From Staphylococcus canis (lineage in GTDB: Bacteria > Bacillota > Bacilli > Staphylococcales > Staphylococcaceae), in the NCBI RefSeq assembly GCF_016238445.1, contig NZ_JABANU010000006.1, forward strand, positions 1-64,000: DNA of 64,000 nucleotides, read 5' to 3'. The translations under genes and the position numbers were made by a program. Within the stretch, counting starts at the first letter, position 1, and each line of letters opens with the position of its first letter. Shown here one piece after another: positions 9,664 through 17,102 of the stretch. The notes under the pieces are model-generated. The model saw nothing but the letters and a program-made list of their open reading frames with translations. It was not told the DNA's origin and did no database searches.

Positions 9664-9978
9664 TTACGCAATTAACTTTAAACCAATTGCTGAAACTATA
9701 ATTAGAAAAATAAAAAAGATACGTAAAAAATGTTTAGATTCATGATAGGCTATCATGCCTAACACAGTTCCACCGACAGTACCGATTCCTGTCCAAACCG
9801 CATAAGCAGTCCCCATTGGGATCGTGCGCATCGAAATAGATAAAAACCATAAGCTCAATGCGAAAGTAATTGCAAGCAGTATAATAAAGCGTTTTTGAAC
9901 TTTAATTGCGTATTGATTTAACCAATAGACCCCTAAAACTTCAAAAGAGCCAGCAAATATCAAACTTAACCATGACAT
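9664..9978 (-). CDS. SMR efflux subunit, YkkD-like
   Basis: A 104-residue four-helix small multidrug resistance protein. Glu13 in FAGSFEVLGVYW is the conserved proton/substrate-coupling residue, and PMGTAYAVWTGIGTVGG is the family signature. It overlaps the upstream subunit by one base (TAATG), typical of paired SMR genes acting as antiparallel heterodimers. The pattern (residues NQYA, PMGTAYAVW) resembles B. subtilis YkkD. Likely substrates are guanidinium-like or quaternary ammonium compounds, by inference. Confidence 0.87.
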   Translation of the reverse strand: MSWLSLIFAGSFEVLGVYWLNQYAIKVQKRFIILLAITFALSLWFLSISMRTIPMGTAYAVWTGIGTVGGTVLGMIAYHESKHFLRIFFIFLIIVSAIGLKLIA

Positions 9979-10301
9979 TATGATGCACCTTCTTCGTTAG
10001 ATGTTAATTTTAATCCAATGACCCCAACCACTAGGCCTAAAATAAAAATAATCTTCATAATACTTGCTGGTTCACTAAAGAATAACATACCTGTAATGAC
10101 AGTTCCGAGTGTACCGATGCCAACGAACACAGCATAAACGGTTCCTACTGGTAAATATTTTGAAGCAGAAAGCATCATCCAGAAACTAAAACCAATACAG
10201 AGCAATGTCAGTAGCCATTGATACCAATGGGTAGAATGTGTAATGCCAATGACCCAAAATACTTCAACGATACCAGCAACAAAAACTTTCAACCATTGCA
10301 T
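9978..10301 (-). CDS. SMR efflux subunit, YkkC-like
   Basis: A 107-residue four-helix SMR protein and the first gene of the pair. Glu13 in AGIVEVFWVIGI and the signature LPVGTVYAVFVGIGTLG resemble YkkC. AAAAAGGAG precedes the ATG. The leader carries a perfect 8-base inverted repeat (10323-10341) but no recognisable guanidine riboswitch, so control is probably by a repressor not encoded beside it. The protein acts in the cytoplasmic membrane as a proton antiporter together with the downstream subunit. Confidence 0.87.
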   Translation of the reverse strand: MQWLKVFVAGIVEVFWVIGITHSTHWYQWLLTLLCIGFSFWMMLSASKYLPVGTVYAVFVGIGTLGTVITGMLFFSEPASIMKIIFILGLVVGVIGLKLTSNEEGAS

Positions 10302-10322
10302 GATTATCGCTCCTTTTTAAAA

Positions 10323-10341
10323 ATACTAATGATATTAGTAT
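10323..10341. promoter_or_regulatory. Palindromic operator candidate for the SMR pair
   Basis: ATACTAAT-GAT-ATTAGTAT is a perfect 8-base inverted repeat with a 3-base spacer, 22 bases upstream of the first SMR start codon. The size and position suit a TetR- or MarR-type repressor site overlapping the promoter. No regulator gene is adjacent. Confidence 0.5.
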
Positions 10342-10373
10342 AAAATATGAAACTATAAGGATAAACATAAACG

Positions 10374-10443
10374 CACAAAAAAGCCTAGAAACACAAGATA
10401 TTACTATCATTTTAAGATTTGTGATAGTTTTATGCGTTTCTAG
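10374..10443 (-). terminator. Terminator of CHAP protein gene
   Basis: On the minus strand CTAGAAAC ... GTTTCTAG encloses an inner ACTATCA/TGATAGT stem and ends in a run of six Ts. It separates the CHAP gene from the SMR pair. Confidence 0.8.
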
Positions 10444-10460
10444 ACTGAGTTTAAATATAT

Positions 10461-11030
10461 TTATTTTAAGTGGATATAATTATATGAGCTTGCTTCAGCA
10501 CTTGAAATTGTACGTTCACTTACGCTAAATGGTCCACCGTTATAGTTCATTTCAGAAACAGTAATAGAGCCGTCATTATTTACAGATTCAACATAAGCAA
10601 CGTGACCGAATCCACCTAGGTCTGATTGTAAAATCGCACCAGCTTCAGGTGTTTGGTTTACAGTATAACCTGCTGCTCTTGCTGCATCGTCCCATTGATT
10701 AGCATTACCCCAAGTTGAGCCGATTTGACCACCTACTTTGTCGTAAACATACCAAGTACATTGACCAGCAGTGTATAAGTTACCTAATTGAGAAGTTCCA
10801 GTTGATTGTGTAGCTGTTGATGTTGTTGTTGTATAGTTGTCATTAGAATATGTTTGATTACTTTGTGATTGGTATGTGTAATCCATATTTCCTTCAGCAT
10901 TTGTATTATATTGATATTGGTATGAATAGTTATATTGTCCTTCAGCAGCGTCCGCGTCATGATTTAATCCAACTGCAGCTGCACCAAGCCCAGCTGATAC
11001 TGTAGTTAATGTTGTTAATTTTTTTAGCAT
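10461..11030 (-). CDS. Secreted CHAP-domain protein, SsaA-like
   Basis: A 189-residue secreted protein. A signal peptide (residues 1 to about 28, ending ADA-AEG) is followed by a Tyr/Asn/Thr/Ser-rich linker and a C-terminal CHAP domain (about 75-189). [10 protein letters not shown] supplies the catalytic Cys and GHVAYVESV the His. CHAP proteins of this kind are amidases or endopeptidases acting on peptidoglycan stem or bridge peptides and belong to the WalKR regulon. A perfect WalR-type box lies 119 bases upstream. It is shorter than the paralogue at 15115-15846 and shares its CHAP end. Confidence 0.88.
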   Translation of the reverse strand: MLKKLTTLTTVSAGLGAAAVGLNHDADAAEGQYNYSYQYQYNTNAEGNMDYTYQSQSNQTYSNDNYTTTTSTATQSTGTSQLGNLYTAGQCTWYVYDKVGGQIGSTWGNANQWDDAARAAGYTVNQTPEAGAILQSDLGGFGHVAYVESVNNDGSITVSEMNYNGGPFSVSERTISSAEASSYNYIHLK

Positions 11031-11148
11031 TACAAAGTCCTCCTGTAAATATGAAATTTATATTTGAATTAAGTAATTGTATTTTTATTTTTTGATGTTT
11101 TACATCGACAAGGCATACAATAGCAAAAAATTAACCCTTTGTGTGTAA

Positions 11149-11165
11149 TGTTACGACTTTGTAAT
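11149..11165 (+). promoter_or_regulatory. WalR-type binding site upstream of SsaA-like gene
   Basis: TGTTACGACTTTGTAAT fits the published WalR pattern TGTWAH-N5-TGTWAH exactly. It lies between the CHAP gene at 10461-11030 and the terminator of the DUF4870 gene, so the CHAP gene is the likely target. Confidence 0.7.
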
Positions 11166-11170
11166 GAAAA

Positions 11171-11211
11171 TAAAAAAGCCGCTTGTCATGTTGTAATTTT
11201 ATGACAAGCGG
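11171..11211 (-). terminator. Terminator of DUF4870 gene
   Basis: A perfect 11-base stem, CCGCTTGTCAT with its complement and an 11-base loop, is followed on the minus strand by CTTTTTT. Confidence 0.85.
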
Positions 11212-11291
11212 AAGAAATCTGTCGTTGCACCATTAGACACACGAAATATGTTGTTATAAATGTTGAAATATGACAACGACTGTAATATTTA

Positions 11292-11663
11292 TTAACGGAA
11301 AAATCGTATTGATAACGGTGGTAAATAGTGTTCACCATTATACGCTTTAATAATACCTATAATATGGAAAATAAAAGACATAATAGCAAGAATAGGTGTT
11401 GTAATAAAACCAATTAACACAATCATTAAAGCAGTTGATATCGAAATCCAGATAAAATAAGAGATAAAGAAGTTTAAATAATTTTTTCCAGTTATATCTA
11501 CAAAATGAGACTCTTCTCTATTTAATAACCAAATGATAAGCGGTGCAATGAGCGCTGTAAAAAAAGAAGTTACATAGATTAAAAGGGCCATGAGTCTTTC
11601 GTTTTCGCTAACATTTTGAGTGACTTCGTCGTAATTTCGACCATCAGGATGATGATAAGACAT
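11292..11663 (-). CDS. DUF4870 family membrane protein
   Basis: A 123-residue protein with three hydrophobic segments (about residues 28-48, 62-82 and 85-108), conserved ITGKNYLNFFISYFIW in the middle and a C-terminal YNGEHYLPPLSIRF. This is the layout of DUF4870 (Tic20-like) proteins, whose function is unknown. AGGAGGAAACGGT precedes the start. It is a single-gene unit divergent from the opine-dehydrogenase-like gene. Confidence 0.75.
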   Translation of the reverse strand: MSYHHPDGRNYDEVTQNVSENERLMALLIYVTSFFTALIAPLIIWLLNREESHFVDITGKNYLNFFISYFIWISISTALMIVLIGFITTPILAIMSFIFHIIGIIKAYNGEHYLPPLSIRFFR

Positions 11664-11868
11664 ACCGTTTCCTCCTATAATTTAAATTGATTTGTATAAT
11701 TACATTAAATCAAGAGGCTTATAAGATTACAAGTAATTAAATATTTAGAGTTAGGGTACAATTTAATAAAAGGTATCAAAAAATATCAAAATTTTGTTTT
11801 CTTTTGAGGGTTGTTTTGTTAATATCTTCATGAGTCACAATAAAAAAGAGAAGAAAGAAGGGTTAATT

Positions 11869-12945
11869 ATGAAAATTGCAGTTGTCGGATCAGGGAATGG
11901 AGCTGTTACAGCAGCCGTAGATATGGTAGATCAAGGACATGATGTAAAACTGTATTGTCGCAATCAATCTATTGATAAATTTAATACAGCACTTGAAAAA
12001 GGTGGATTTAATTATAACAATGAAGGACAAGAAAGCTTTGTTAAATTCACAAATATTAGTGATAACATGGAAGATGTTATTAAAGATGCAGAAGTGATTA
12101 TGCTCGTTATACCTTCATCATTTATTGAATACTATGCCGAATTAATGGCTTCATATATTAATGATGAACAAATTATTTTCTTTAATATGGCAGCTGCAAT
12201 GGGGTCAGCACGCTTTATTAAAGTTTTAGATGAATATAAGATTACAACACGACCTGTTTTTGCAGAAGCAAATACATTAACATATGGAACGCGTGTTGAT
12301 TTTGAGACAGCAACGGTTGATTTATCATTAAAAGTACGTAAAGTCTATTTCTCAACATTAGATGAAAAAGACTTAGTACCTGCTTTTGATAAAATTGAAA
12401 AAATTTACCCATATATTGTTAAAGAGGAAAGTTTATGGCGTACTAATCTTGAAAATGGGAATCCTGAAGTACATCCAGGACCAACATTATTAAATGTGGG
12501 ACGTATCGATTATAGCCATGATTTTGCGTTATACAAAGAAGGCATAACAAAACATACAGTAAGATTGTTACATGCTGTTGAGATGGAGCGTTTATCTCTA
12601 GGACGTAAATTAGGCTTTGAATTAGAAACAGCTAAAGAAGCACGTATTGAACGTGGTTATTTAGAGCGTGAAATGGAAGACGAACCACTTAATAAAATCT
12701 TTAACCATAGTCCAGTATTTTCAAGAATTCCAGGACCGAATAAAGTCAACAACCGTTATTTGACAGAGGATATTGCATATGGACTTGTATTATGGTCTAG
12801 TTTAGGTAAAGAGATTGGCGTACCAACACCAAATATCGATGCCATCATTGTGATTGCATCTACAATTTTAGAGCGAGACTTCTTTAACGAAGGGTTAACC
12901 ATTGATTATTTAGGTCGTGAAAATGTAGGACTCATTTCATATTAA
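11869..12945 (+). CDS. NAD/NADP octopine/nopaline dehydrogenase family protein
   Basis: A 358-residue two-domain protein: an N-terminal Rossmann domain starting MKIAVVGSGNGAVTAAVD, and a C-terminal opine-dehydrogenase helical domain (about 190-350) with HPGPTLLNVGR containing the conserved His. I chose ATG 11869, after AAAGAAGGG, since translation upstream of it is unrelated. Relatives reductively join an amino acid to a keto acid. It is not CntM, because no cnt metallophore genes surround it. The next gene is an NhaC-type antiporter 41 bases later, which suggests an imported or exported amino-acid-like substrate. Confidence 0.82.
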   Translation: MKIAVVGSGNGAVTAAVDMVDQGHDVKLYCRNQSIDKFNTALEKGGFNYNNEGQESFVKFTNISDNMEDVIKDAEVIMLVIPSSFIEYYAELMASYINDEQIIFFNMAAAMGSARFIKVLDEYKITTRPVFAEANTLTYGTRVDFETATVDLSLKVRKVYFSTLDEKDLVPAFDKIEKIYPYIVKEESLWRTNLENGNPEVHPGPTLLNVGRIDYSHDFALYKEGITKHTVRLLHAVEMERLSLGRKLGFELETAKEARIERGYLEREMEDEPLNKIFNHSPVFSRIPGPNKVNNRYLTEDIAYGLVLWSSLGKEIGVPTPNIDAIIVIASTILERDFFNEGLTIDYLGRENVGLISY

Positions 12946-12986
12946 TCACTTTAGAGGTTATTAATTAAAAGGGGAGAGTGTTGTGT

Positions 12987-14396
12987 ATGAAGAGACAGCC
13001 GACATTATTAGAATCTATTTCTACTATTGTTGTGATGATGTTCGTAGTATGTATTGGGTTTATTGTATTTGAAATACCTGTACAACCTTTATTAATTATT
13101 TCAGCAGCTTATGCGTCATGGATAGCGTGGCGCGTAGGTTTGCGTTGGGAAGATTTAGAGGAAGGCATCACAGATAGATTATCTACAGCAATGCCGGCAA
13201 TTTTTATTATTTTATCAGTAGGGATTATAGTTGGATCTTGGATGTATTCAGGAACCGTTCCTGCATTGATTTATTATGGACTTAAATTTTTAAGTCCTAA
13301 CTACTTTTTAGTTTCAGCATTTTTAATTTCTGCTATATGTTCAGTGGCAACAGGTACAGCATGGGGTTCTGCCTCAACAGCGGGGATCGCGTTGATGGCC
13401 ATTGGATTACAAATGGATATTCCAGCAGGGATGGCAGCTGGTGCAATTATTTCAGGTGCAGTTTTTGGGGATAAAATGTCACCTCTTTCAGACACGACAA
13501 ATTTAGCGGCGTTAGTGACGAGAGTGAATATCTTCAGTCATATTCGACACATGGTTTATACAACTGTGCCCGCATCAATTATTGGTTTGATGATTTGGCA
13601 CTTTGCTTCTCGCGGGTTTGGAGCAAATGTAAGTACTAAAAATATTCAAACGATGCTTAAAGATATTGAATCGATGTATCACATTGGCTTTTTTGTCTGG
13701 GTTCCAATGATTGTGATTATAGTTTGTTTATTAATGAAAATTTCTACAGTCCCATCAATGCTCATTTCTAGCGTTTCTGCCATTTTAGTCGGTTGGCTTG
13801 TGAATGGTTTTGCGCTTAAAGATGGTTTTATAGCGACTTTTGATGGATTTACTTCTGATATGATGGGAAATCGTATTCAAGGTGTATCAGATAAAGCCTT
13901 ATCTCTAGTTGAACAGGGCGGTATTATGAGTATGACACAAATTATAGTAACAATCTTTTGTGGTTATGCATTTGCAGGGATTGTGGAAAAAGCAGGTTGT
14001 TTAGACGTGTTACTACATAGTATTGCTAAAAACATTAAAACGCAAGGCCAATTAATACTTGCAACGGTTATAGGTGGATTAATTATGGTTTTAGCAGCAG
14101 GTGTTGCTTCTGTTGTCATTATCATGGTTGGTATTTTACTGATGGAAATGTACGATAAGATGAATTTAGATCGTGTCAACTTATCACGTACGTTAGAAGA
14201 TGCAGGTACAATGGTCATTCCACTTATTCCATGGGGGACATCTGGTATTTATTATTCGCAACAACTGGGTGTAGGTGTAGGTTCATTTTTCCTATGGGCC
14301 ATTCCATGTTATATCTGTTTAATGATTGCAATATTTTATGGATTTACAGGAATCGGCATTAAAAAGAAAGATAAAACAGTACAAGCAACAAAATAA
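12987..14396 (+). CDS. NhaC family Na+/H+ (or substrate) antiporter
   Basis: A 469-residue polytopic membrane protein with about 12 helices. Conserved NhaC features include GTAWGSASTAGIALMAIG and GAVFGDKMSPLSDTTNLA, where the Asp/Ser/Thr cluster is the ion site, and VIPLIPWGTSG near the end. NhaC members exchange Na+ for H+, and some exchange malate/lactate or amino acids. AGGGGAG at 12970-12976 fits ATG 12987; upstream GTG and TTG codons in frame are too close to it. It is probably co-transcribed with the opine-dehydrogenase-like gene, so a substrate related to that enzyme is possible. Confidence 0.85.
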   Translation: MKRQPTLLESISTIVVMMFVVCIGFIVFEIPVQPLLIISAAYASWIAWRVGLRWEDLEEGITDRLSTAMPAIFIILSVGIIVGSWMYSGTVPALIYYGLKFLSPNYFLVSAFLISAICSVATGTAWGSASTAGIALMAIGLQMDIPAGMAAGAIISGAVFGDKMSPLSDTTNLAALVTRVNIFSHIRHMVYTTVPASIIGLMIWHFASRGFGANVSTKNIQTMLKDIESMYHIGFFVWVPMIVIIVCLLMKISTVPSMLISSVSAILVGWLVNGFALKDGFIATFDGFTSDMMGNRIQGVSDKALSLVEQGGIMSMTQIIVTIFCGYAFAGIVEKAGCLDVLLHSIAKNIKTQGQLILATVIGGLIMVLAAGVASVVIIMVGILLMEMYDKMNLDRVNLSRTLEDAGTMVIPLIPWGTSGIYYSQQLGVGVGSFFLWAIPCYICLMIAIFYGFTGIGIKKKDKTVQATK

Positions 14397-14412
14397 TTAT
14401 AGACATAAGTTG

Positions 14413-14453
14413 TTAAGGTCGGGGCACACTTCATGTGTTTGTCTCGACCTTAA
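14413..14453 (+). terminator. Terminator after NhaC gene
   Basis: TTAAGGTCG and CGACCTTAA enclose GGCACAC and GTGTTTGTC with one mismatch and a small loop, followed by a T-rich stretch. Confidence 0.75.
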
Positions 14454-14560
14454 TAATTTTACACGTATACTTTTGTTTTAAAAAACTTTAGAACGGATAT
14501 ACTAAATAGAAATGAGGTGATTTCATCTTTTATATTATTGTATGTATTGCGTCTGGACTC

Positions 14561-15028
14561 TTGTGTTATGGCTTACATCGATTATTGACTCAAAGTTATG
14601 ACCAATCTAAGATAGTAGCGATTGTAACGCTATTCGTAAGTGTTCTAATGTATGGAATTGCTCTACTTTTAAATGGTATAGATGGCAATCATATCATCGA
14701 AAGTATTCATGAAATCGCGTTAATTACAAGCTTTAGTCTTATTGTAGCTTGGGTTTATTCTCATCTTCATCGTGGTAAAGATACAGTGATTTATACGATT
14801 ATCATAATGGTATTAACTGCAATCTTAATATTAACACGTTTAACTCAGTTTGACCCTAGCTTCAATTTATCGATGATGATTATCGTACGTTTTGTATTAA
14901 CTGCTATATTATTTGCAGTAGGGGTACATGTTTTAGCTAAGCAAATTAGGCAAAAAAATATGGAAAACTTACCATTGCTTTATTTGTTTGCTTTTGGTTA
15001 TTGGTTAACAATCGCTTATACATTTTGA
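14561..15028 (+). CDS. Integral membrane protein of unknown function
   Basis: At least 155 residues with five hydrophobic helices and a GKDTVIYTI loop; I do not recognise a family. The only standard in-frame start is TTG 14561, but it has no ribosome site and lies inside an apparent first helix. Open frame continues upstream and reads FIFYIIVCIASG, with GAGGTGA at 14514-14520 placed correctly for a non-standard ATC start at 14525. The true protein is therefore probably about 167 residues. It lies convergent to the ssaA gene, with a terminator between. Confidence 0.6.
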   Translation: MCYGLHRLLTQSYDQSKIVAIVTLFVSVLMYGIALLLNGIDGNHIIESIHEIALITSFSLIVAWVYSHLHRGKDTVIYTIIIMVLTAILILTRLTQFDPSFNLSMMIIVRFVLTAILFAVGVHVLAKQIRQKNMENLPLLYLFAFGYWLTIAYTF

Positions 15029-15069
15029 TATGGTTTCTTAAAGTCATTATGTAAGTTGAAGTATAACAA

Positions 15070-15100
15070 AAAAACGAGTTGAATACCTCAACTCGTTTTT
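15070..15100. terminator. Bidirectional terminator
   Basis: AAAAACGAGTTGA and its perfect 13-base complement surround a 5-base loop, with A and T tails on both sides between convergent genes. Confidence 0.9.
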
Positions 15101-15114
15101 ATATCTCTTTATTA

Positions 15115-15846
15115 TTAGTGAATGAAGTTATAACCAGCAGCTTGTCCAGCTGAAAGTGTACGTGTAGTTACAACACCTGGGCCATAACCGTAGTTCATTT
15201 CTGAAACTGTGATTGAACCATCACCATTTACAGATTCAACATATGCAACGTGACCGAATGCACCAGCTGAAGATTGCATAATCGCACCAGCTGATGGACG
15301 ATTATTTACAGTGTAACCAGCGCTTGCAGCTGCATTTGCCCAGTTATTTGCGTTACCCCAAGTTGAACCAATAGTACCACCTACGCGATCGAATACGTAG
15401 TAAGTACATTGACCTGAAGTGTATAAGTTTACACCGCTAGCACCGTTAGATACTGAACGGTAACCTGAAGTAGTAGTTGTTGTAGTTGTAGTCGTAGTTG
15501 TTGTATATTGTGGTGCAGCCATGCTTGGTGCTTGGTAAGCATTAGCTGTATTTGAGTAGCTTGAGTAACCATTATAAGTTGGTTGAGCTACATAGTTAGA
15601 TGAATTATTTGAAGTTGTGTAGTACTGACCAGTGCTACCACCGTTAAAATATTCTGGAGACCAATTACCTTGCCAATCAAAGTGATAGTTACCATTTTGG
15701 TCAATTGTATAAGTGTAGCTATATGATGTTGGGTCTTGTGGATTATAACCATTATATTCCGCAGCATCTGCTTCGTGTCCTTGTGCAAGTGTTAAAGCAG
15801 CTAAACCAGCTGTAGCAATTGATGTTGTAGCAACGATTTTCTTCAT
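15115..15846 (-). CDS. ssaA: Staphylococcal secretory antigen SsaA-like CHAP protein
   Basis: A 243-residue secreted protein. The signal peptide ends near ADA-AEY (residue about 28). A low-complexity Tyr/Asn/Ser region follows, with a run of 12 Thr residues near 115-127, and then a CHAP domain (about 140-243) with catalytic Cys in [10 protein letters not shown] and His in GHVAYVESV. It probably cleaves peptidoglycan peptides and is a WalKR-regulated housekeeping hydrolase. AGGAGGACTTT precedes the ATG. The nearest WalR-type box is 334 bases upstream, implying a long leader or another target. The Thr run looks prone to length variation. Confidence 0.9.
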   Translation of the reverse strand: MKKIVATTSIATAGLAALTLAQGHEADAAEYNGYNPQDPTSYSYTYTIDQNGNYHFDWQGNWSPEYFNGGSTGQYYTTSNNSSNYVAQPTYNGYSSYSNTANAYQAPSMAAPQYTTTTTTTTTTTTSGYRSVSNGASGVNLYTSGQCTYYVFDRVGGTIGSTWGNANNWANAAASAGYTVNNRPSAGAIMQSSAGAFGHVAYVESVNGDGSITVSEMNYGYGPGVVTTRTLSAGQAAGYNFIH

Positions 15847-16179
15847 AATAAAAAGTCCTCCTGTAATTAAACGATTTTTATAATTGATAAGGATGTATAT
15901 AGATGATTCATTTAGTTAAGTTAAAAGAAGTAAAAAAGGAACTAAATGTGTATTTTAACTCTTCGGCATACATCCGCTTGATTTCTAGAAAATGATTTGT
16001 TATCTGCAACGTGTTTAACTTTATCAAAAAGGGTTCCTGTTGTATAGGGCTTTTTTAATTTGTAATGTTTAGCTAATTTAGGCTATTTAAATGTTTCAAG
16101 AGCGTATTAAGTGAATGTATTGATATCATCACATTTAAAGAGTTGTCATCTTAAAAAAGTTTAAGCTGATGTTATCTTT
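15847..16179. other. Gene-free AT-rich region upstream of ssaA
   Basis: 333 bases with no plausible coding frame. If ssaA is driven by the WalR box at 16180-16196, this would be mostly untranslated leader. I see no known riboswitch and no clear promoter pair in it. Confidence 0.4.
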
Positions 16180-16196
16180 TGTTACAAAACTGTAAT
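16180..16196 (+). promoter_or_regulatory. WalR-type binding site between ssaA and PH-domain gene
   Basis: TGTTACAAAACTGTAAT matches TGTWAH-N5-TGTWAH exactly. It lies 334 bases before the ssaA start and about 100 bases before the divergent PH-domain gene, upstream of that gene's promoter. Confidence 0.65.
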
Positions 16197-16237
16197 GTTT
16201 ATGAAAAAATATTTCTTGGCATTTTCAAGAAGGATTA

Positions 16238-16266
16238 TTAGAATTTTAGAATGTCACTGTTATAAT
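16238..16266 (+). promoter_or_regulatory. Promoter of PH-domain gene
   Basis: TTAGAA (16238-16243), a 17-base spacer and TATAAT (16261-16266), preceded by TGT (extended -10), lie 33 bases before the start codon. Confidence 0.55.
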
Positions 16267-16298
16267 TGAAGTAACTTTAGTTAGATAGGAGAATGAAG

Positions 16299-16625
16299 AT
16301 GATATTAGATAAAGTCAATCCTAATGATTTATTTCCAACTGAAAAACAAGGCCCTTCTGTACTTGGTATCATAGAATATGAAGTACAAGGTCAAAGCGAA
16401 TTTGAAGGCGCATATGTTGCGACAAATGAACGCTTAATTATGAATGTTGACATGAATGGTCAATTTTATTATCGAAATATCCCATATAATGAAATTAGTC
16501 ATGTTAAATATGAAAATGATCAACTTTTAATGGGATTCGAAGTCGGTCAAGTTGCGATGAAAAATATTAAAAAGGGTGATATTGACGCCTTTATTTCTTA
16601 TGTTGAATCGCATATTCAAAAGTAA
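16299..16625 (+). CDS. PH-like domain protein of unknown function
   Basis: A 108-residue soluble protein with the strand-rich pattern of small bacterial pleckstrin-homology-like (YdhH/bPH type) domains: ATNERLIMNVDMNGQF, then NIPYNEISHVKYEND, then a C-terminal helix with DIDAFISYVESH. I chose ATG 16299, 7 bases after AGGAG at 16287-16291; ATG 16293 directly abuts the ribosome site. It may be a membrane or stress-linked adaptor, but this is unproven. A promoter and a WalR-like box lie upstream, and a strong inverted repeat follows. Confidence 0.7.
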   Translation: MILDKVNPNDLFPTEKQGPSVLGIIEYEVQGQSEFEGAYVATNERLIMNVDMNGQFYYRNIPYNEISHVKYENDQLLMGFEVGQVAMKNIKKGDIDAFISYVESHIQK

Positions 16626-16640
16626 AAATTCGTTAAAAGC

Positions 16641-16660
16641 GTAGGCTATAGTAGGCTATA
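16641..16660 (+). repeat. 10-base tandem duplication
   Basis: GTAGGCTATA occurs twice back to back immediately after the PH-domain gene, at the entry to a repeat-rich segment. Confidence 0.85.
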
Positions 16661-16664
16661 TAGG

Positions 16665-16709
16665 ATAGGTTAGAATGTCACTCAATAACATCCATACATT
16701 CTAACCTAT
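16665..16709. terminator. 14-base perfect inverted repeat after PH-domain gene
   Basis: ATAGGTTAGAATGT (16665-16678) pairs perfectly with ACATTCTAACCTAT (16696-16709) around a 17-base loop. It probably serves as the gene's terminator, although no T-run follows. Confidence 0.55.
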
Positions 16710-17000
16710 TGCCATATGGAATGGAAAATAATGAACAAATGCGCTTGGACGCATTTGTAAGAACCACTAACATCTGGAGGCTTAATGTGGTTAGTAACCT
16801 TTAGATAAGAGACTCCATATGAAGTGATTCTTTAAAATTCAAAGCGCTCTCTCAATGACCTTGTTGATAGACGGCATTTCGGAAGCAGGATTCTCGACAG
16901 AATTTCATAATGCGCTAAAATTAAAAACCAATTTTTGCGCATTATTCCATTCTGCTTGAACCCTAACCGCTTCCTCAATGACCTTGTTGATAAATGGTGT
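16710..17000. repeat. Nested inverted repeats and 19-base direct repeat, gene-free
   Basis: CATATGGA (16713-16720) faces TCCATATG (16814-16821), enclosing a perfect CAAATGCG/CGCATTTG hairpin (16736-16757). A second hairpin pairs 16907-16922 with 16930-16945 (15 of 16 bases) and extends through CAGAAT/ATTCTG outside it. The 19-mer CTCAATGACCTTGTTGATA occurs at 16851-16869 and again at 16974-16992 with partly similar flanks. There is no good open frame. It could be a small non-autonomous element, a degraded repeat family member, or a structured RNA. I do not recognise it. Confidence 0.7.
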
Positions 17001-17102
17001 TTTGAGGGTTAATGTCTGGATAATCTTTTTTGTTGACTTTGGTTTTGAGTGTGTTTATAATGATGATATAATTTTTATACTGAAGAAGAGAGAGGTGAGT
17101 TT

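Noticed and set aside
10302-10460. Guanidine-I (ykkC) riboswitch before the SMR pair
   Set aside because: The leader is short, AT-rich and lacks the conserved riboswitch stems; a palindrome is present instead.
11869-12945. Staphylopine dehydrogenase CntM
   Set aside because: No cntK, cntL or cntA-F genes are adjacent and the partner is an NhaC antiporter.
16626-17102. CRISPR array
   Set aside because: Only two copies of a 19-base direct repeat exist, 123 bases apart, with no regular spacers and no cas genes.
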